Source: Chitinophagaceae bacterium
Lineage (GTDB): Bacteria > Bacteroidota > Bacteroidia > Chitinophagales > Chitinophagaceae
Direction: 5' to 3'
Length of the DNA stretch: 64,000 nucleotides
Assembly: GCA_004028765.1 (NCBI GenBank)
Contig: SAIX01000049.1
Coordinates: 1 to 64,000, forward strand
Made by a program: the position numbers and the translations under genes. Under the pieces are notes generated by a model. The model was given only the letters and a program-made list of their open reading frames with translations. It ran no database searches and was not told the DNA's origin. Positions 1-8,469 of the stretch are shown here, piece after piece (positions within the stretch are counted from its first letter, which is position 1; the number at the start of each line of letters is the position of its first letter).

Positions 1-61
1 ATAACACTTAAAAGTACGCCACGCCACCGAATATCTCAACTTATTTCCAACTGAATAAACA

Positions 62-117
62 TGCGCTATATGCGTAGCGCAGGGTGGGGGGTAGTAGTGC
101 GTTATATGGGTAGCGCA
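62..117. repeat. Two 20-bp palindromic sites next to the integrase gene
   Basis: TGCGCTATATGCGTAGCGCA (62-81) and TGCGTTATATGGGTAGCGCA (98-117) are direct repeats of each other, 36 bp apart. Each is itself an inverted repeat of two 7-bp arms (TGCGCTA/TAGCGCA, one mismatch in the second copy) around a 6-bp spacer starting TATG. This is the shape of a tyrosine-recombinase crossover site: two binding arms around a short exchange region. They end 20 bp past the stop codon of the recombinase gene. That they are its substrate is inference, and more copies may lie left of the window. Confidence 0.55.
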
Positions 118-137
118 TGGATGCCGGTAGAATAAAA

Positions 138-1295
138 TTACCATACCAGCCGGTCGAGCGGGCTCTCAATCCGTCCAATATCTTTCCGGCTTACATGGGT
201 ATAACGCATCGTAGTCGTAATGCTGTTATGCCCCAGCAACTCCTGGATAATACGGATATCTGTTCCCGATTCCAGCAAATGTGTGGCATAACTGTGCCGC
301 AACATATGGGTACTGCCTATTTTATGGATTCCCGCCCTTTCTTTGGCTGCTTTTACAATATTCTGCACACTGCGTATGCTGTATGATCCGCCCGCCTGCC
401 CCTCAAATACATATACTTTTGGTTTGTATTCCCGGTAATACTCCCTCAGCGATTCAAGGAACTTGTGCGACAGCGGAACCATCCTGTCTTTTTTGCCTTT
501 TGCACAACGGATATGTAACATCATACGCTGACTGTCAATATCGATCAGTTTCAACCCAACGATCTCGCTAACCCTAAGCCCTGCGGAATAACCGGCCATC
601 AGTAAACAGCGGTGTTTCGGGTTCTCAATTTTCAGGATCATATTCATCACTTCCGTTTGCGCCAGCACATCGGGCAGTTTGAGGGGTTTCTTGGGCCGGG
701 GGAGGTCATAGAATTCGTTCTCGCGACCCAGCACTTTTTCGAAATAGAATTTAATCGCATTCACTGTCGTATGTACATGCGTTTCACTGTGCCCGCATTG
801 TTCAATCAGCCATAATAGGTACGAAAGAATATGTTTTTTTTCCAGCACATACACGGGATGTTTCCCCAGCAGCCTCAGCAGGTGGTGAAACTCATTACAG
901 TAATTACGGATGGTATTGGCACTATACCCTTTTAAATGCAGCATATCCCGGAACTGGGCAAGCGCGGATAAATTGGGCTCCGACAAAGGATGCGCCAGCA
1001 TCATTTTCGATTGTGTATAATGCGGCTGCTCAACCGTAGCGGGAACCAGCACTTTTTTCTGCTGTAAATACCTGCGTAATTCTTCACTGTCCAGCAAAGC
1101 ACTGTCTCCGATATACCCCTTAAGCTCTTCATAAGCTTCACGGGTGCAGGGGATATGCCAGCAATGATAAGTGCCGCTCCAGCGTGCATGCTTTACCCGT
1201 TTTACTTTTTCCGTGAGGTCTTTTTCACCCGGAAAATAAAGGGCGATCCTGTCTTCGCCTTTGTGGTGAACCGGGCGTAATGTAATTGTGCGCAT
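138..1295 (-). CDS. Tyrosine recombinase (XerC/D- and integron-integrase-like)
   Basis: A 385-residue site-specific recombinase. The catalytic set is complete: R241 (AGLRVSE), a lysine in CAKGKKDR near 266-269, H330 and R333 (HMLRHSYATHLL), H356 (ELLGHNS) and nucleophile Y365 (MRYTHVS). The SAM-like DNA-binding domain spans about 105-195. The first 75 residues are an extra domain with an ARWSGTYHCWHIP segment, seen in many Bacteroidota integrases. The C-terminus ends in ESPLDRLVW, like the SPLD end of integron integrases, but the additional domain that IntI proteins carry before the HxxR box is missing. There is no prophage or transposon around it. Two palindromic 20-mers follow its 3' end and are candidate target sites. 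Confidence 0.9.
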   Translation of the reverse strand: MRTITLRPVHHKGEDRIALYFPGEKDLTEKVKRVKHARWSGTYHCWHIPCTREAYEELKGYIGDSALLDSEELRRYLQQKKVLVPATVEQPHYTQSKMMLAHPLSEPNLSALAQFRDMLHLKGYSANTIRNYCNEFHHLLRLLGKHPVYVLEKKHILSYLLWLIEQCGHSETHVHTTVNAIKFYFEKVLGRENEFYDLPRPKKPLKLPDVLAQTEVMNMILKIENPKHRCLLMAGYSAGLRVSEIVGLKLIDIDSQRMMLHIRCAKGKKDRMVPLSHKFLESLREYYREYKPKVYVFEGQAGGSYSIRSVQNIVKAAKERAGIHKIGSTHMLRHSYATHLLESGTDIRIIQELLGHNSITTTMRYTHVSRKDIGRIESPLDRLVW

Positions 1296-1432
1296 GTAAA
1301 CCGTTTGATGGGGTTACGGCTCGCACACAAATTAAGGATCACGTACCTGCAGCAAACAGGTACGTGATAAAACACCGCAGATATGGATAGGAATCCGCCA
1401 TTTTTTCACGGTGTAAAAGCATCGAAGATTAT
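1296..1432. other. Short intergenic gap, nothing recognised
   Basis: This is 137 bp between the integrase start and the SRPBCC stop. No RNA, repeat or convincing promoter was seen. A CAAATTAA box (the reverse of a poor -7 element) at 1328-1335 lacks a -33 partner at the right distance. Confidence 0.4.
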
Positions 1433-1939
1433 CTAATGTTTCGACAAACCCGCTAACAGCGTTTCGAGGAAATTCAATGTCATGGTGAATCCGCCCTGGA
1501 AGCCCATTTCGATCAGTTTCTCGAGGTTCGCGAGGGTTTTGTGCACGATGGTAATATGTACTTTCGTGATCCCGTTCTCTTCACTGAAATGAAGATCCCA
1601 TATTGAGCCGGGCATATCAGGGTTGCGGTTTTCATCCTGGTCCGTAAATACGGATTCCATCCTGAAATGGGAAACTGGTGTGATGGCAGAGAACAATTGC
1701 AGCGACCAATGTTCGGCCCCCTCCGGACTAACCATCGCGTAAAACCGGCGGCCGCCTTCTTTGAATTCCATGATCTTTGTCCGCGAGATCCAGGGTTTGG
1801 GCGCCCACCACTGGTCCAGTATTTCCTGCTGTGTAAACGCATCCCATACCAGCGAAATCCCTGCATTAAATTCCCTTGTCACAAATACGGAGTTGGTGGA
1901 TTTGTCGATGGCAAAATCGAATAGTAGGCTATTTTCCAT
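1433..1939 (-). CDS. SRPBCC (AHSA1-like) domain protein
   Basis: A 168-residue protein of the START/Bet v1-like fold, AHSA1 subgroup. It opens with [27 protein letters not shown], the usual first strand and helix with the paired tryptophans, and ends with the long amphipathic helix ([20 protein letters not shown]). It covers a single complete domain. The start codon overlaps the end of the upstream arsR-type gene by 11 bp, so the two are translationally coupled. Such arsR-AHSA1 pairs are common; the ligand is generally unknown. A function beyond small hydrophobic-ligand binding cannot be assigned. Confidence 0.85.
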   Translation of the reverse strand: MENSLLFDFAIDKSTNSVFVTREFNAGISLVWDAFTQQEILDQWWAPKPWISRTKIMEFKEGGRRFYAMVSPEGAEHWSLQLFSAITPVSHFRMESVFTDQDENRNPDMPGSIWDLHFSEENGITKVHITIVHKTLANLEKLIEMGFQGGFTMTLNFLETLLAGLSKH

Positions 1940-2255
1940 GTTTCTGTTTTTTTAGGTTGGATAATAAAGTATCGAGCTGGTTGAAGCGGGTCTCCCATAA
2001 TTTCCGGAACTGGTCCAGCCATTTGTCGATCTCTTTCATTTTTTCAATTTCGAGCGAGTAATAAATTTCCCGGCCCTGCTGCTGGGGTTTTACCAGTTCG
2101 CACTCAGTTAGTATGCGCAGGTGTTTTGAAACCGCCTGCCGGGTGGTATGAAAATTATCGGCGATCGCGTTTGGCGTCATGGCCTGCAGGGCAATCAGGG
2201 CAATAATGGCCCGCCGCGTTGGGTCGGCAATGGCCTGGAAAATATCTCTTCTCAT
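1929..2255 (-). CDS. ArsR-family transcriptional regulator
   Basis: A winged-helix repressor of about 108 residues. The start was moved from the ORF-track position to ATG 2255 ([15 protein letters not shown]), because family members begin there and the upstream start would lie next to the promoter. The recognition region reads [23 protein letters not shown], followed by the wing [16 protein letters not shown]. No cysteine-based metal site (CVC-type) is visible, so it belongs to the metal-independent group that precedes AHSA1 genes. The 3' end overlaps the SRPBCC gene. It probably represses its own operon through the palindrome at 2282-2301. Confidence 0.88.
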   Translation of the reverse strand: MRRDIFQAIADPTRRAIIALIALQAMTPNAIADNFHTTRQAVSKHLRILTECELVKPQQQGREIYYSLEIEKMKEIDKWLDQFRKLWETRFNQLDTLLSNLKKQKHGK

Positions 2256-2281
2256 AGCGGGAAGTTTTATGAAACTGTTCG

Positions 2282-2317
2282 GTTGCAAATATATATGCAA
2301 CTATTCGGTTTCGCAAA
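2282..2317 (-). promoter_or_regulatory. arsR promoter with overlapping palindromic operator
   Basis: Read on the minus strand, TTTG (2314-2317), 20 nt, then TATATTTG (2286-2293) is an exact match to the Bacteroidota promoter pattern TTTG-N19/20-TAnnTTTG. An inverted repeat GTTGCA-N8-TGCAAC (2282-2301) lies over the -7 box, a typical place for an ArsR operator. The transcript would start about 25 nt before ATG 2255. Confidence 0.6.
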
Positions 2318-2518
2318 ATTTATTTTTGCAGGTGGCGATAATCGTAAAAATCCAGGCAATTTATTGGGGATACCGGCAGCAGTATTCCATGGCATCCCTG
2401 TTGCGTCGCAAGCACTTCATCTGCCTGTTTTCATGGCAGCTATGATTCAGTGCCTCTCAGTGCCATCAGTGGCTATTGAAGAAAAAATGGAAACGAAGAT
2501 TGCGGATGTTTTTTACAA

Positions 2519-2908
2519 TTAATGCTGCCGGCGCTTCTGCATGCCGGCTTTCATTCCCATTTCATCGGCTGCTTTTTCTAAACCTTCAATATCATTCACA
2601 GGAGGATGGCCGGGTTTTACAGAAGTTGGTGTTACCCGTCCCTGTTTTTGCTGCACCACATGCCAGCTTTCTTTGAGTGGCGTAGAAGAAGCGCCCGGCG
2701 CAATATGGATATCGCTTCCCTGCGCATTAACCTCTGCCGAAAGCTGCGCAGGTTTATCACTGTTAAAATGGACAGTTGTGTTTTTCATAGCTATACCAGA
2801 AAGCGCTTCGATCGATTCTTTTAATTGTAAGGGTAATGTACTTGCGGGAACTGTTTTTTTTCTTTGCGAAAATTTTTGAAACCAGTTTTTATTTTTAGCA
2901 GGAGGCAT
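2519..2908 (-). CDS. Small DUF4157 (eCIS_core) protein with altered zinc motif
   Basis: A 129-residue protein. The central part matches the DUF4157/eCIS_core domain of Bacteroidota: LKESIEALSGIAM, VHFNSDKPAQLSAEVNAQGSDIHIAPG, then ESWHVVQQKQGRVTPT and a distal GLEKAADEMG. In usual members the metalloprotease-like HExxH motif reads HEAWH; here it is KESWH, so the first zinc ligand is a lysine. The protein is basic at both ends and has no signal peptide. DUF4157 domains are often found in cargo proteins of contractile injection systems or in polymorphic-toxin-like proteins, but no such cluster is visible here. It may be an inactive or minimal form. The family assignment is firm; the role is unknown. 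Confidence 0.8.
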   Translation of the reverse strand: MPPAKNKNWFQKFSQRKKTVPASTLPLQLKESIEALSGIAMKNTTVHFNSDKPAQLSAEVNAQGSDIHIAPGASSTPLKESWHVVQQKQGRVTPTSVKPGHPPVNDIEGLEKAADEMGMKAGMQKRRQH

Positions 2909-3069
2909 GGCTCAGTGTTGCATTGTAAGATACATACTGTTGCAGTAGAAAATGCAGGGAACTTCCGTTTCATTTTTCAGGGATACTGCCGCCACAAAGG
3001 GGGAACGATGCAGTGAGTGACACAAGCGCCGATGCCATAGAAAACCGTCGCTGGTGCAAAGAAAATTTT
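2909..3069. other. Gap between the DUF4157 gene and mgtE
   Basis: 161 bp with no recognised element. The ORF that runs through it on the minus strand (2912-3403) is a shadow of mgtE. Confidence 0.4.
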
Positions 3070-4461
3070 CTATAATAAAATTCCCTGCAGGAACAAGTAC
3101 GCGAAGCTGAAATAGATGATCAGCCCTGTTACGTCCACAAGTGTTGCCACAAATGGTGCGGAAGAAACGGCCGGATCGGCACCGAGTTTTTTGAGGAAGA
3201 TGGGCAGCATGGAGCCCGATAATGTGCCCCATAAAACCACACCGATCAGGGCCACGCCTACGGTCAGGGCGATGAGCATCCAGTGCTCGCCGTACAAACC
3301 GGGGGCAATGCTGTGCCATACCGCTACGCGAACAAAGCCGATGATACCTAGCACAGAGCCTAATAGCAAACCGCTCAGCAGTTCCCGGCGTAACACGCGC
3401 CACCAGTCGGCGATGGTGATCTCGCCTACGGCCATGGCCTGTATAATAAGGGTGGAAGCCTGTGACCCGCTGTTGCCGCCGCTTGAGATGATGAGAGGTA
3501 CAAATAATGCGAGTACCACTGCCTTCGCGATCTCATCTTCAAAGTATCCCATGGCAGTCGCCGTGAGCATTTCGCCAAGGAACAGCACCACGAGCCAGCC
3601 GATGCGTTTGCGGAAAAGTTTGAACAACGGGATATCCAGATAGGGTTCTTCGAAAGCCTCGGTACCACCCATCATTTTCATATCCTCGCTGAATTCTTCA
3701 TTGGCAACCCATAGCATATCGTCGATGGTTACGATGCCAAGCAGGATATTGTTATCATCCACTACGGGAAGGGCCACCCGGTTATTCATTTTAAATACCT
3801 GGCTGGCATGCTCCTGGTCGTCGGTTACATTGAGGGAAACATAGCGGCCATCGATAATTTCCTCCACACGTTTTTCGGGAGATGCGAGGATGATGTCGCG
3901 GATACGGATATCATCGATGAGCTGGCCATTGGTATCGATCACATAGATCACATCAATGGTTTCGCTGTTTTTCGCATGCTTTCGAATTATTTCGAATACT
4001 TCGCTGATGGTGTTGTGGAGGTAGATGTACACATAATCAGGCGTCATCAAACGGCCCACGCTGTCTTCGGGATATCCCAGCATCGAAAGGGTGATCTTTC
4101 TTTCCTCCGGATCCAGCAGTTTGATCAGGTCGCGGATGGCGGCTTTGGGCAATTCTTCCAGGAAGTCGGTACGGTCATCAGCAGGCAGTTCATTCAGCAG
4201 TTCCGCGGTTTTGGCAGAGGGGAGCTCTTTCACGATATCCTTCTGCTGCGAAATGTCGAGAATTTTGAAAACACTGGCGGCGCGGTGGATGGCCATATTG
4301 GCAATGATCTGCGCCTCGTATTCGGGGTATTCGCTGATGAGATTGGCTACATCAGAAATGTTCTGGTCGTCGAGGAAATCACGGATCTCCAGCTTATCCT
4401 CTTTGGATACCAGTTGTTCAAATTGTTCGAAAAGCCCGGGTTGTTCCAATTCCAGCGACAT
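3070..4461 (-). CDS. mgtE: Magnesium transporter MgtE
   Basis: A 463-residue Mg2+ channel/transporter of the inner membrane, of normal length. The N domain of helical repeats (about 1-130, with LPSAKTAELLNELPADDRTDFLEELP) is followed by two CBS domains (about 135-260, VGRLMTPDYVYI and ALPVVDDNNILLGIVTIDDML). A connecting helix and five membrane segments follow from about residue 285, including LIISSGGNSGSQASTLIIQAMAVGEI and the last helix with the pore aspartate (FVATLVDVTGLIIYFSF). Cytosolic N and CBS domains sense Mg2+ and close the channel in known members. It stands alone, with the repeat-rich gap 4462-5055 upstream. Confidence 0.95.
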   Translation of the reverse strand: MSLELEQPGLFEQFEQLVSKEDKLEIRDFLDDQNISDVANLISEYPEYEAQIIANMAIHRAASVFKILDISQQKDIVKELPSAKTAELLNELPADDRTDFLEELPKAAIRDLIKLLDPEERKITLSMLGYPEDSVGRLMTPDYVYIYLHNTISEVFEIIRKHAKNSETIDVIYVIDTNGQLIDDIRIRDIILASPEKRVEEIIDGRYVSLNVTDDQEHASQVFKMNNRVALPVVDDNNILLGIVTIDDMLWVANEEFSEDMKMMGGTEAFEEPYLDIPLFKLFRKRIGWLVVLFLGEMLTATAMGYFEDEIAKAVVLALFVPLIISSGGNSGSQASTLIIQAMAVGEITIADWWRVLRRELLSGLLLGSVLGIIGFVRVAVWHSIAPGLYGEHWMLIALTVGVALIGVVLWGTLSGSMLPIFLKKLGADPAVSSAPFVATLVDVTGLIIYFSFAYLFLQGILL

Positions 4462-5055
4462 GAACGCAAGGTAGAGAATAATTAAAAATTAAAAATTAAG
4501 AATTCAGGAGTGGGGATTGTTTACTGGTTTATTTGGTTATTAGTCTTTGGAGGTTGGTCTTTGGTTTTAGCTGTTGGTCTTTAGTCTTTGGCTTATTTGT
4601 CTATATGTTTTTTTGAATACACTCACCACTGACAACTCACCACTCACTTTTTCACCGCAGAGGCGCGGAGTACGGAGAGCTTTCGCAGAGTAAAATCACT
4701 CACGATTCACCATTGACGATTCACGATTCACGATTCAACGGATACAGATGCACCATTCAACCATTTCACCGCAGAGGCTCGGAGCACGGAGAGCTTTCGC
4801 AGAGTAAAGATCACTCACGATTCACCATTGACGATTCACGATTCACGAATTGCCGAATTAGCGGATTGCGGATACAAACTCACCACTCACCATTCACCAC
4901 AAAGACACAAATCCACAAGGTGATACAAGGTAAATTCTGACCTTTTACTTTTGATTTTTGAATCAGGTAGTTGCCACAGATTACTCTGAAGGGCACCAAG
5001 AAATATCGCTTTGCCAGTACCTCATTCAATATTCGCTATTCCTTATCTTCACCCC
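4462..5055. repeat. 594-bp gene-free stretch of word-like repeats
   Basis: Built of recurring phrases: AATTAAAAATTAAGAATT, TTTATTTGGTTATTAGTCTTTGG, ACTCACCACTGACAACTCACC, CACCGCAGAGGCGCGGAG, ACGATTCACGATTCACGATT and CACCACAAAGACACAAATCC. The same phrases recur in at least ten other gaps of this window. No conserved reading frame was seen; the ORF 4713-4940 is only a translation of the repeats. Confidence 0.75.
4650..4848. repeat. 84-bp unit repeated twice
   Basis: Copy 1 (4650-4733) and copy 2 (4764-4848) both start TTTCACCGCAGAGG and end ATTCACGATTCACGA. They differ by two substitutions and a one-base indel, with 30 unrelated bases between them. The similarity points to a recent duplication of a composite made of two phrases that also occur separately elsewhere. 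Confidence 0.85.
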
Positions 5056-5439
5056 ATGATATTGCCAATTCTCACCATTGCGCCATCGCCGAAACGGGGG
5101 CGCGGGGTATTTGCAACAGAAGCGATCCCTTCAGGGACCACGATTGAGATATCGCCCGTACTGGTTTTAAATGAACAGGAACGTGTGGAAGTGGAGAAAA
5201 CACTTTTGTACGATTATATTTTTGAATGGGGCGAAACCGGTAAACAGTGCTGTGTGGCTTTGGGTTATGTTTCATTGTACAATCATTCCTACGAAGCCAA
5301 TTGCGATTACCAGATGGATTTTGCCCATTCGCTGATCTGCATCATTACCGTAAAAAATATCGCTGCAGGCGAAGAATTGTTCATCAACTACAACGCCGAC
5401 CCGGAAGAGAAGAAGAAGGTTTGGTTTGAAACAAAGTGA
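5056..5439 (+). CDS. SET-domain protein
   Basis: 127 residues from ATG 5056 (MILPILTIAPSPKRGRGVFA); the upstream ATG in the track adds 15 residues that do not belong to the family. SET signatures are present: GRGVFATEAIPSGTTIE at the start, YNHSYEANC in the middle (the NHS of the SAM pocket) and GEELFINYN near the end. Known members are lysine methyltransferases using S-adenosylmethionine; bacterial targets are mostly unknown. There is no post-SET cysteine cluster. It is a single gene, convergent with the efflux operon. Confidence 0.85.
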   Translation: MILPILTIAPSPKRGRGVFATEAIPSGTTIEISPVLVLNEQERVEVEKTLLYDYIFEWGETGKQCCVALGYVSLYNHSYEANCDYQMDFAHSLICIITVKNIAAGEELFINYNADPEEKKKVWFETK

Positions 5440-5497
5440 AAAGTTAATAATCAATAGTTACAAGTGGCAGCAGATAACATACTTTCACTATTAACTC

Positions 5498-6790
5498 CTA
5501 ATTCCAATACTGGTACCCCATTAGTCTCGCTAGCTCCAGTTTCGCAACACAAAGCTGGTATTCATACTGCAGTTTGGTGAGCAGGGCACGTTGAACATTG
5601 GTACTGGCATTGGTGATCTCCAGGTTGGTTCCGGTCCCGTTTTTCAAACGGTTGGTGGCCAGTTGCTGTGCGGTTTGTGACTGTTCGATCTGCCCCCTGG
5701 TATTTTTGATGCGCTCGAGGCTTGATGCGATATCAGTGATGGCCTGGTCGATATCTTTGCGGTAAGTACTGCTCAGCGTTTCCACCGCCAGTTCATTTTG
5801 TTTGATCAGGTTCTGCTGTAATTTTTGCTGCTGTTTGTTTTTCCCGCCATTATAAACCGGGATCGAAATACCGATACCGGCGAGATAATTAAAACGCATA
5901 TCCTGTATATAAGGAACGTAACCGTTTTTTACACCGGCGGCAGCTTTTAAACCCACCATTGGCTTCTCAACGGTTTTGGTGATGGCGAGATCGCTTTCTG
6001 CCTGTTTGATCCTGTCTTTGGCAATCATAAAATCCGGGTTCTGTGCCTGCGCCAATCCCAATGCAGATGCAGCATCGGTGAGATTGACATCAAAATCAAA
6101 ACTGCGGCCATTGCTTTGTTTCTGGCCGGTGGTATATGCAAGCAGGTTCCATTGTTTCTGCAGGTTATTGTTCAGGTCGATCTTTCGGTTTTCTTCATTA
6201 TCGATGGAAGCCTGGATATTCAGCAGGTCGATACGCAAAGCGGTGCCGTTCTTCAGCTGGCTTTCCACGATCTTTTTACTTTCATTTAAAAAACTGAGCA
6301 CGCTGTCCTGTATGCTGATGGCTTTTTGCAGGTACACAATATTATAATACACATTCGCCACCTGGAAAGCCAGTTGTGATTTGATATTATCGAGATTGTG
6401 TTTTGCAAATTGCAGGTCGTCTTTCGAGCGGTTGATATTTGCCTGCAGCCTGCCGAAATCGAACAACGCATAATTTGCATTTAAGGAAGTGCTGAGGTTA
6501 TGCACAGGTGCAAACTGGAATTTGTCGCCATTGATCGGCAGTTCAATTTTCGGCCGTACATATGCATAAGAAGCATCTGCCGTGATCTCCGGGAATTTAT
6601 TGAGTTCGGTAAGCGAGAGTTTTTCCTGTGCGGTGGCAACGGTATTCTCCACTTCTTTTACTTTCGGGAAATAGCCAAATGATAACCCTACAAGGTTTTT
6701 CAATTCACTGTTCACCGTTACCTGCGCCTGCATATGCAGTGCATTCAGCAGGAAAATACCAGCCAGTAATATTTTTTTCATGGTATTCAT
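5498..6790 (-). CDS. TolC-family outer-membrane efflux channel
   Basis: 430 residues, with a signal peptide MKKILLAGIFLLNALHMQAQ and two internally repeated OEP domains of long coiled-coil helices (for example KQAESDLAITKTVEKPMVGLKAAAG and ATNRLKNGTGTNLEITNASTNVQRALL). It is the outer-membrane exit duct of a tripartite efflux pump. It is last in the minus-strand operon tetR-hlyD-emrB-tolC, 40 bp after the MFS gene. Its C-terminus (KLELARLMGYQYWN) is complete. The substrate is unknown; the partners suggest drugs or toxic lipophilic compounds. Confidence 0.92.
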   Translation of the reverse strand: MNTMKKILLAGIFLLNALHMQAQVTVNSELKNLVGLSFGYFPKVKEVENTVATAQEKLSLTELNKFPEITADASYAYVRPKIELPINGDKFQFAPVHNLSTSLNANYALFDFGRLQANINRSKDDLQFAKHNLDNIKSQLAFQVANVYYNIVYLQKAISIQDSVLSFLNESKKIVESQLKNGTALRIDLLNIQASIDNEENRKIDLNNNLQKQWNLLAYTTGQKQSNGRSFDFDVNLTDAASALGLAQAQNPDFMIAKDRIKQAESDLAITKTVEKPMVGLKAAAGVKNGYVPYIQDMRFNYLAGIGISIPVYNGGKNKQQQKLQQNLIKQNELAVETLSSTYRKDIDQAITDIASSLERIKNTRGQIEQSQTAQQLATNRLKNGTGTNLEITNASTNVQRALLTKLQYEYQLCVAKLELARLMGYQYWN

Positions 6791-6830
6791 TCATTTTTTA
6801 TAATCAGTCAATTCTTAGTCATTTGTGATC

Positions 6831-8414
6831 TTAGTGCGATTCTGCTGCCGCTTTCATCGAAGCTGCCAGTTCTGCCTGCGATTTCTTTTTCACGCGTAAG
6901 AAAGCCACGAGGGGTATTACGAGGATAAAGAAGATCGTGATCAGCCGGAATGTATCGAGATAGGATAAGTAATATGCCTGCCTGTCAACAATGCCATTGA
7001 TCATTGCCACTGCTTTGGTGCTTGCGCCGGCCACATCGCCTGAGCGGTTAATGATACCGCCTGCAATGGTGCGACTGCGTTCCAGGAACATTTCCGATTC
7101 GCCGGTTACTTTCGTTACGAGGTCATACCGGTGCTGCGCATATTGTTTCGCGATATAATTATTTGCCATGGCGATACCGAATGCGCCGCCAAGCTGCCGG
7201 ATCATGTTATTCAATGCAATACCCGATGCATAATCTTTGGGCTGCAGCCCGGCCACAGCCTGGTTGATCAATGGCAACTGCACCATACTGATGCCTATTG
7301 CCCGCAATGCAAGTGGGAAAAAGAAATCACCGCGAACCACATCGGGGCTCATTCCAGCACTCATCCAGGCATAGGCCGCAAACAACAGGAAACCCATTAC
7401 AACAAATGGAATCGGGTTCACACCTTTGCTCATCACTTTCCCGATGATGGGCATGAGCGCCACCGTGATCAGGGTTGGCCCCAATAAGGTAAAGCCTGTT
7501 TCAAAAGCGGTGAAGCCCAGAATTCTTTGTGCAAGAACCGGGAATACAAAAACCGAAGTAAACAAACCGAGCCCAACCACGAAAGTAAAGATGGTGGTGA
7601 ACGCGAGGTTTCTGTTTCCGAGTACGCGCAGGTTTACGGCGGGATGGTCAATGCTGAGTTCATAGATAATAAAACCGATCATACCCACAAAAGCCACCAG
7701 GGAAGTGATGCGGATCACATCACTGCTGAACCAGTCTTCCGATTCGCCTCTCTCAAGAACATATTGCAGGCACCCGATCCCGATGGTAAGCAGCAGTATC
7801 CCGGTATAATCGATTTTGATCTCTTTCTTTTTTTTGCCTTCGCCTTCTTTTTGTTCGATAAATGTGAATGCGAGAAAAGTGGCGAGTATCCCGATGGGGA
7901 TATTGATCATAAAGATCAGCGGCCAGGATGCGTGATCAATGATGTACCCGCCCAGTGTGGGGCCGAGTGTAGGGCCAAGCACGATACCCATCCCGAACAG
8001 CCCCGAGGCGAGCGGCCGGTCCTTGGGCTCAAATGCATCAAAGAGGATGGCCTGTGAAGTGGATAACAATGCACCGCCACCCACGCCCTGTACAAAACGC
8101 CAGATGATGATCTCCACCAGTGTGCCCGATTGCCCGCACATATAGGATGCGATGGTGAAGATGATCATTGAAACGATATAATAGTTTTTTCTTCCGAAAT
8201 ATTCTGCCAGGAAACCGGTGAGCGGTATGATGATCACATTGGCGATGGCATAAGAAGTGATCACCCAGCTGATATCTTCAATATTCACGCCAAGGCTCCC
8301 GCTCATATCACTGAGTGCCACATTCACGATCGAGGTATCAATCAGTTCCATCACAGCGGCAGTAACCGTAGTGAGAACAATGATCGCCCTTGCAAATCCT
8401 TTAGGTGTTGCCAT
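6831..8414 (-). CDS. DHA2-family MFS drug exporter (EmrB/QacA type)
   Basis: 527 residues from ATG 8414 (MATPKGFARAIIVLTTVTAAVMELIDTSIVNVALSDMSG), which fits the family better than the track start seven residues upstream. Fourteen membrane segments are expected. The DHA2 motif LDTSIVNVAL appears as MELIDTSIVNVALSDM, and motif C as GPTLGPTLGGYIID. It works as a proton antiporter in the inner membrane with the HlyD-type adaptor and TolC-type channel encoded on either side. The gap to hlyD is 55 bp. The substrate is unknown. Confidence 0.93.
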   Translation of the reverse strand: MATPKGFARAIIVLTTVTAAVMELIDTSIVNVALSDMSGSLGVNIEDISWVITSYAIANVIIIPLTGFLAEYFGRKNYYIVSMIIFTIASYMCGQSGTLVEIIIWRFVQGVGGGALLSTSQAILFDAFEPKDRPLASGLFGMGIVLGPTLGPTLGGYIIDHASWPLIFMINIPIGILATFLAFTFIEQKEGEGKKKKEIKIDYTGILLLTIGIGCLQYVLERGESEDWFSSDVIRITSLVAFVGMIGFIIYELSIDHPAVNLRVLGNRNLAFTTIFTFVVGLGLFTSVFVFPVLAQRILGFTAFETGFTLLGPTLITVALMPIIGKVMSKGVNPIPFVVMGFLLFAAYAWMSAGMSPDVVRGDFFFPLALRAIGISMVQLPLINQAVAGLQPKDYASGIALNNMIRQLGGAFGIAMANNYIAKQYAQHRYDLVTKVTGESEMFLERSRTIAGGIINRSGDVAGASTKAVAMINGIVDRQAYYLSYLDTFRLITIFFILVIPLVAFLRVKKKSQAELAASMKAAAESH

Positions 8415-8469
8415 AATATAACAGCCTGCCCGCATTGCTTATCGCAACGGGAACAGTGGATAAGATGAA

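Noticed and set aside
138-1295. A true integron integrase (IntI) with attC cassettes
   Set aside because: The IntI-specific extra domain is missing, the nearby palindromes lack attC consensus ends, and no cassette array is visible in the window.
1-2300. Prophage or conjugative element next to the integrase
   Set aside because: No phage, relaxase or transfer genes and no tRNA attachment site are seen to its right; the left side is outside the window.
3116-3643. 175-residue ORF antisense to mgtE
   Set aside because: A shadow frame of a clearly conserved gene; low-complexity composition and no family match.
3808-4485. 225-residue ORF antisense to mgtE
   Set aside because: Shadow of mgtE; its residues are the antisense of the CBS and N domains.
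4650-4848. Possible CRISPR array or tRNA-like repeat cluster
   Set aside because: Only two long copies, no regular repeat-spacer pattern and no cas genes; the repeats belong to the dispersed phrase families.
4713-4940. 75-residue ORF on the plus strand
   Set aside because: It is only a translation of the ACGATTCAC and CACCATTCAC repeats; no start context or protein-like composition.
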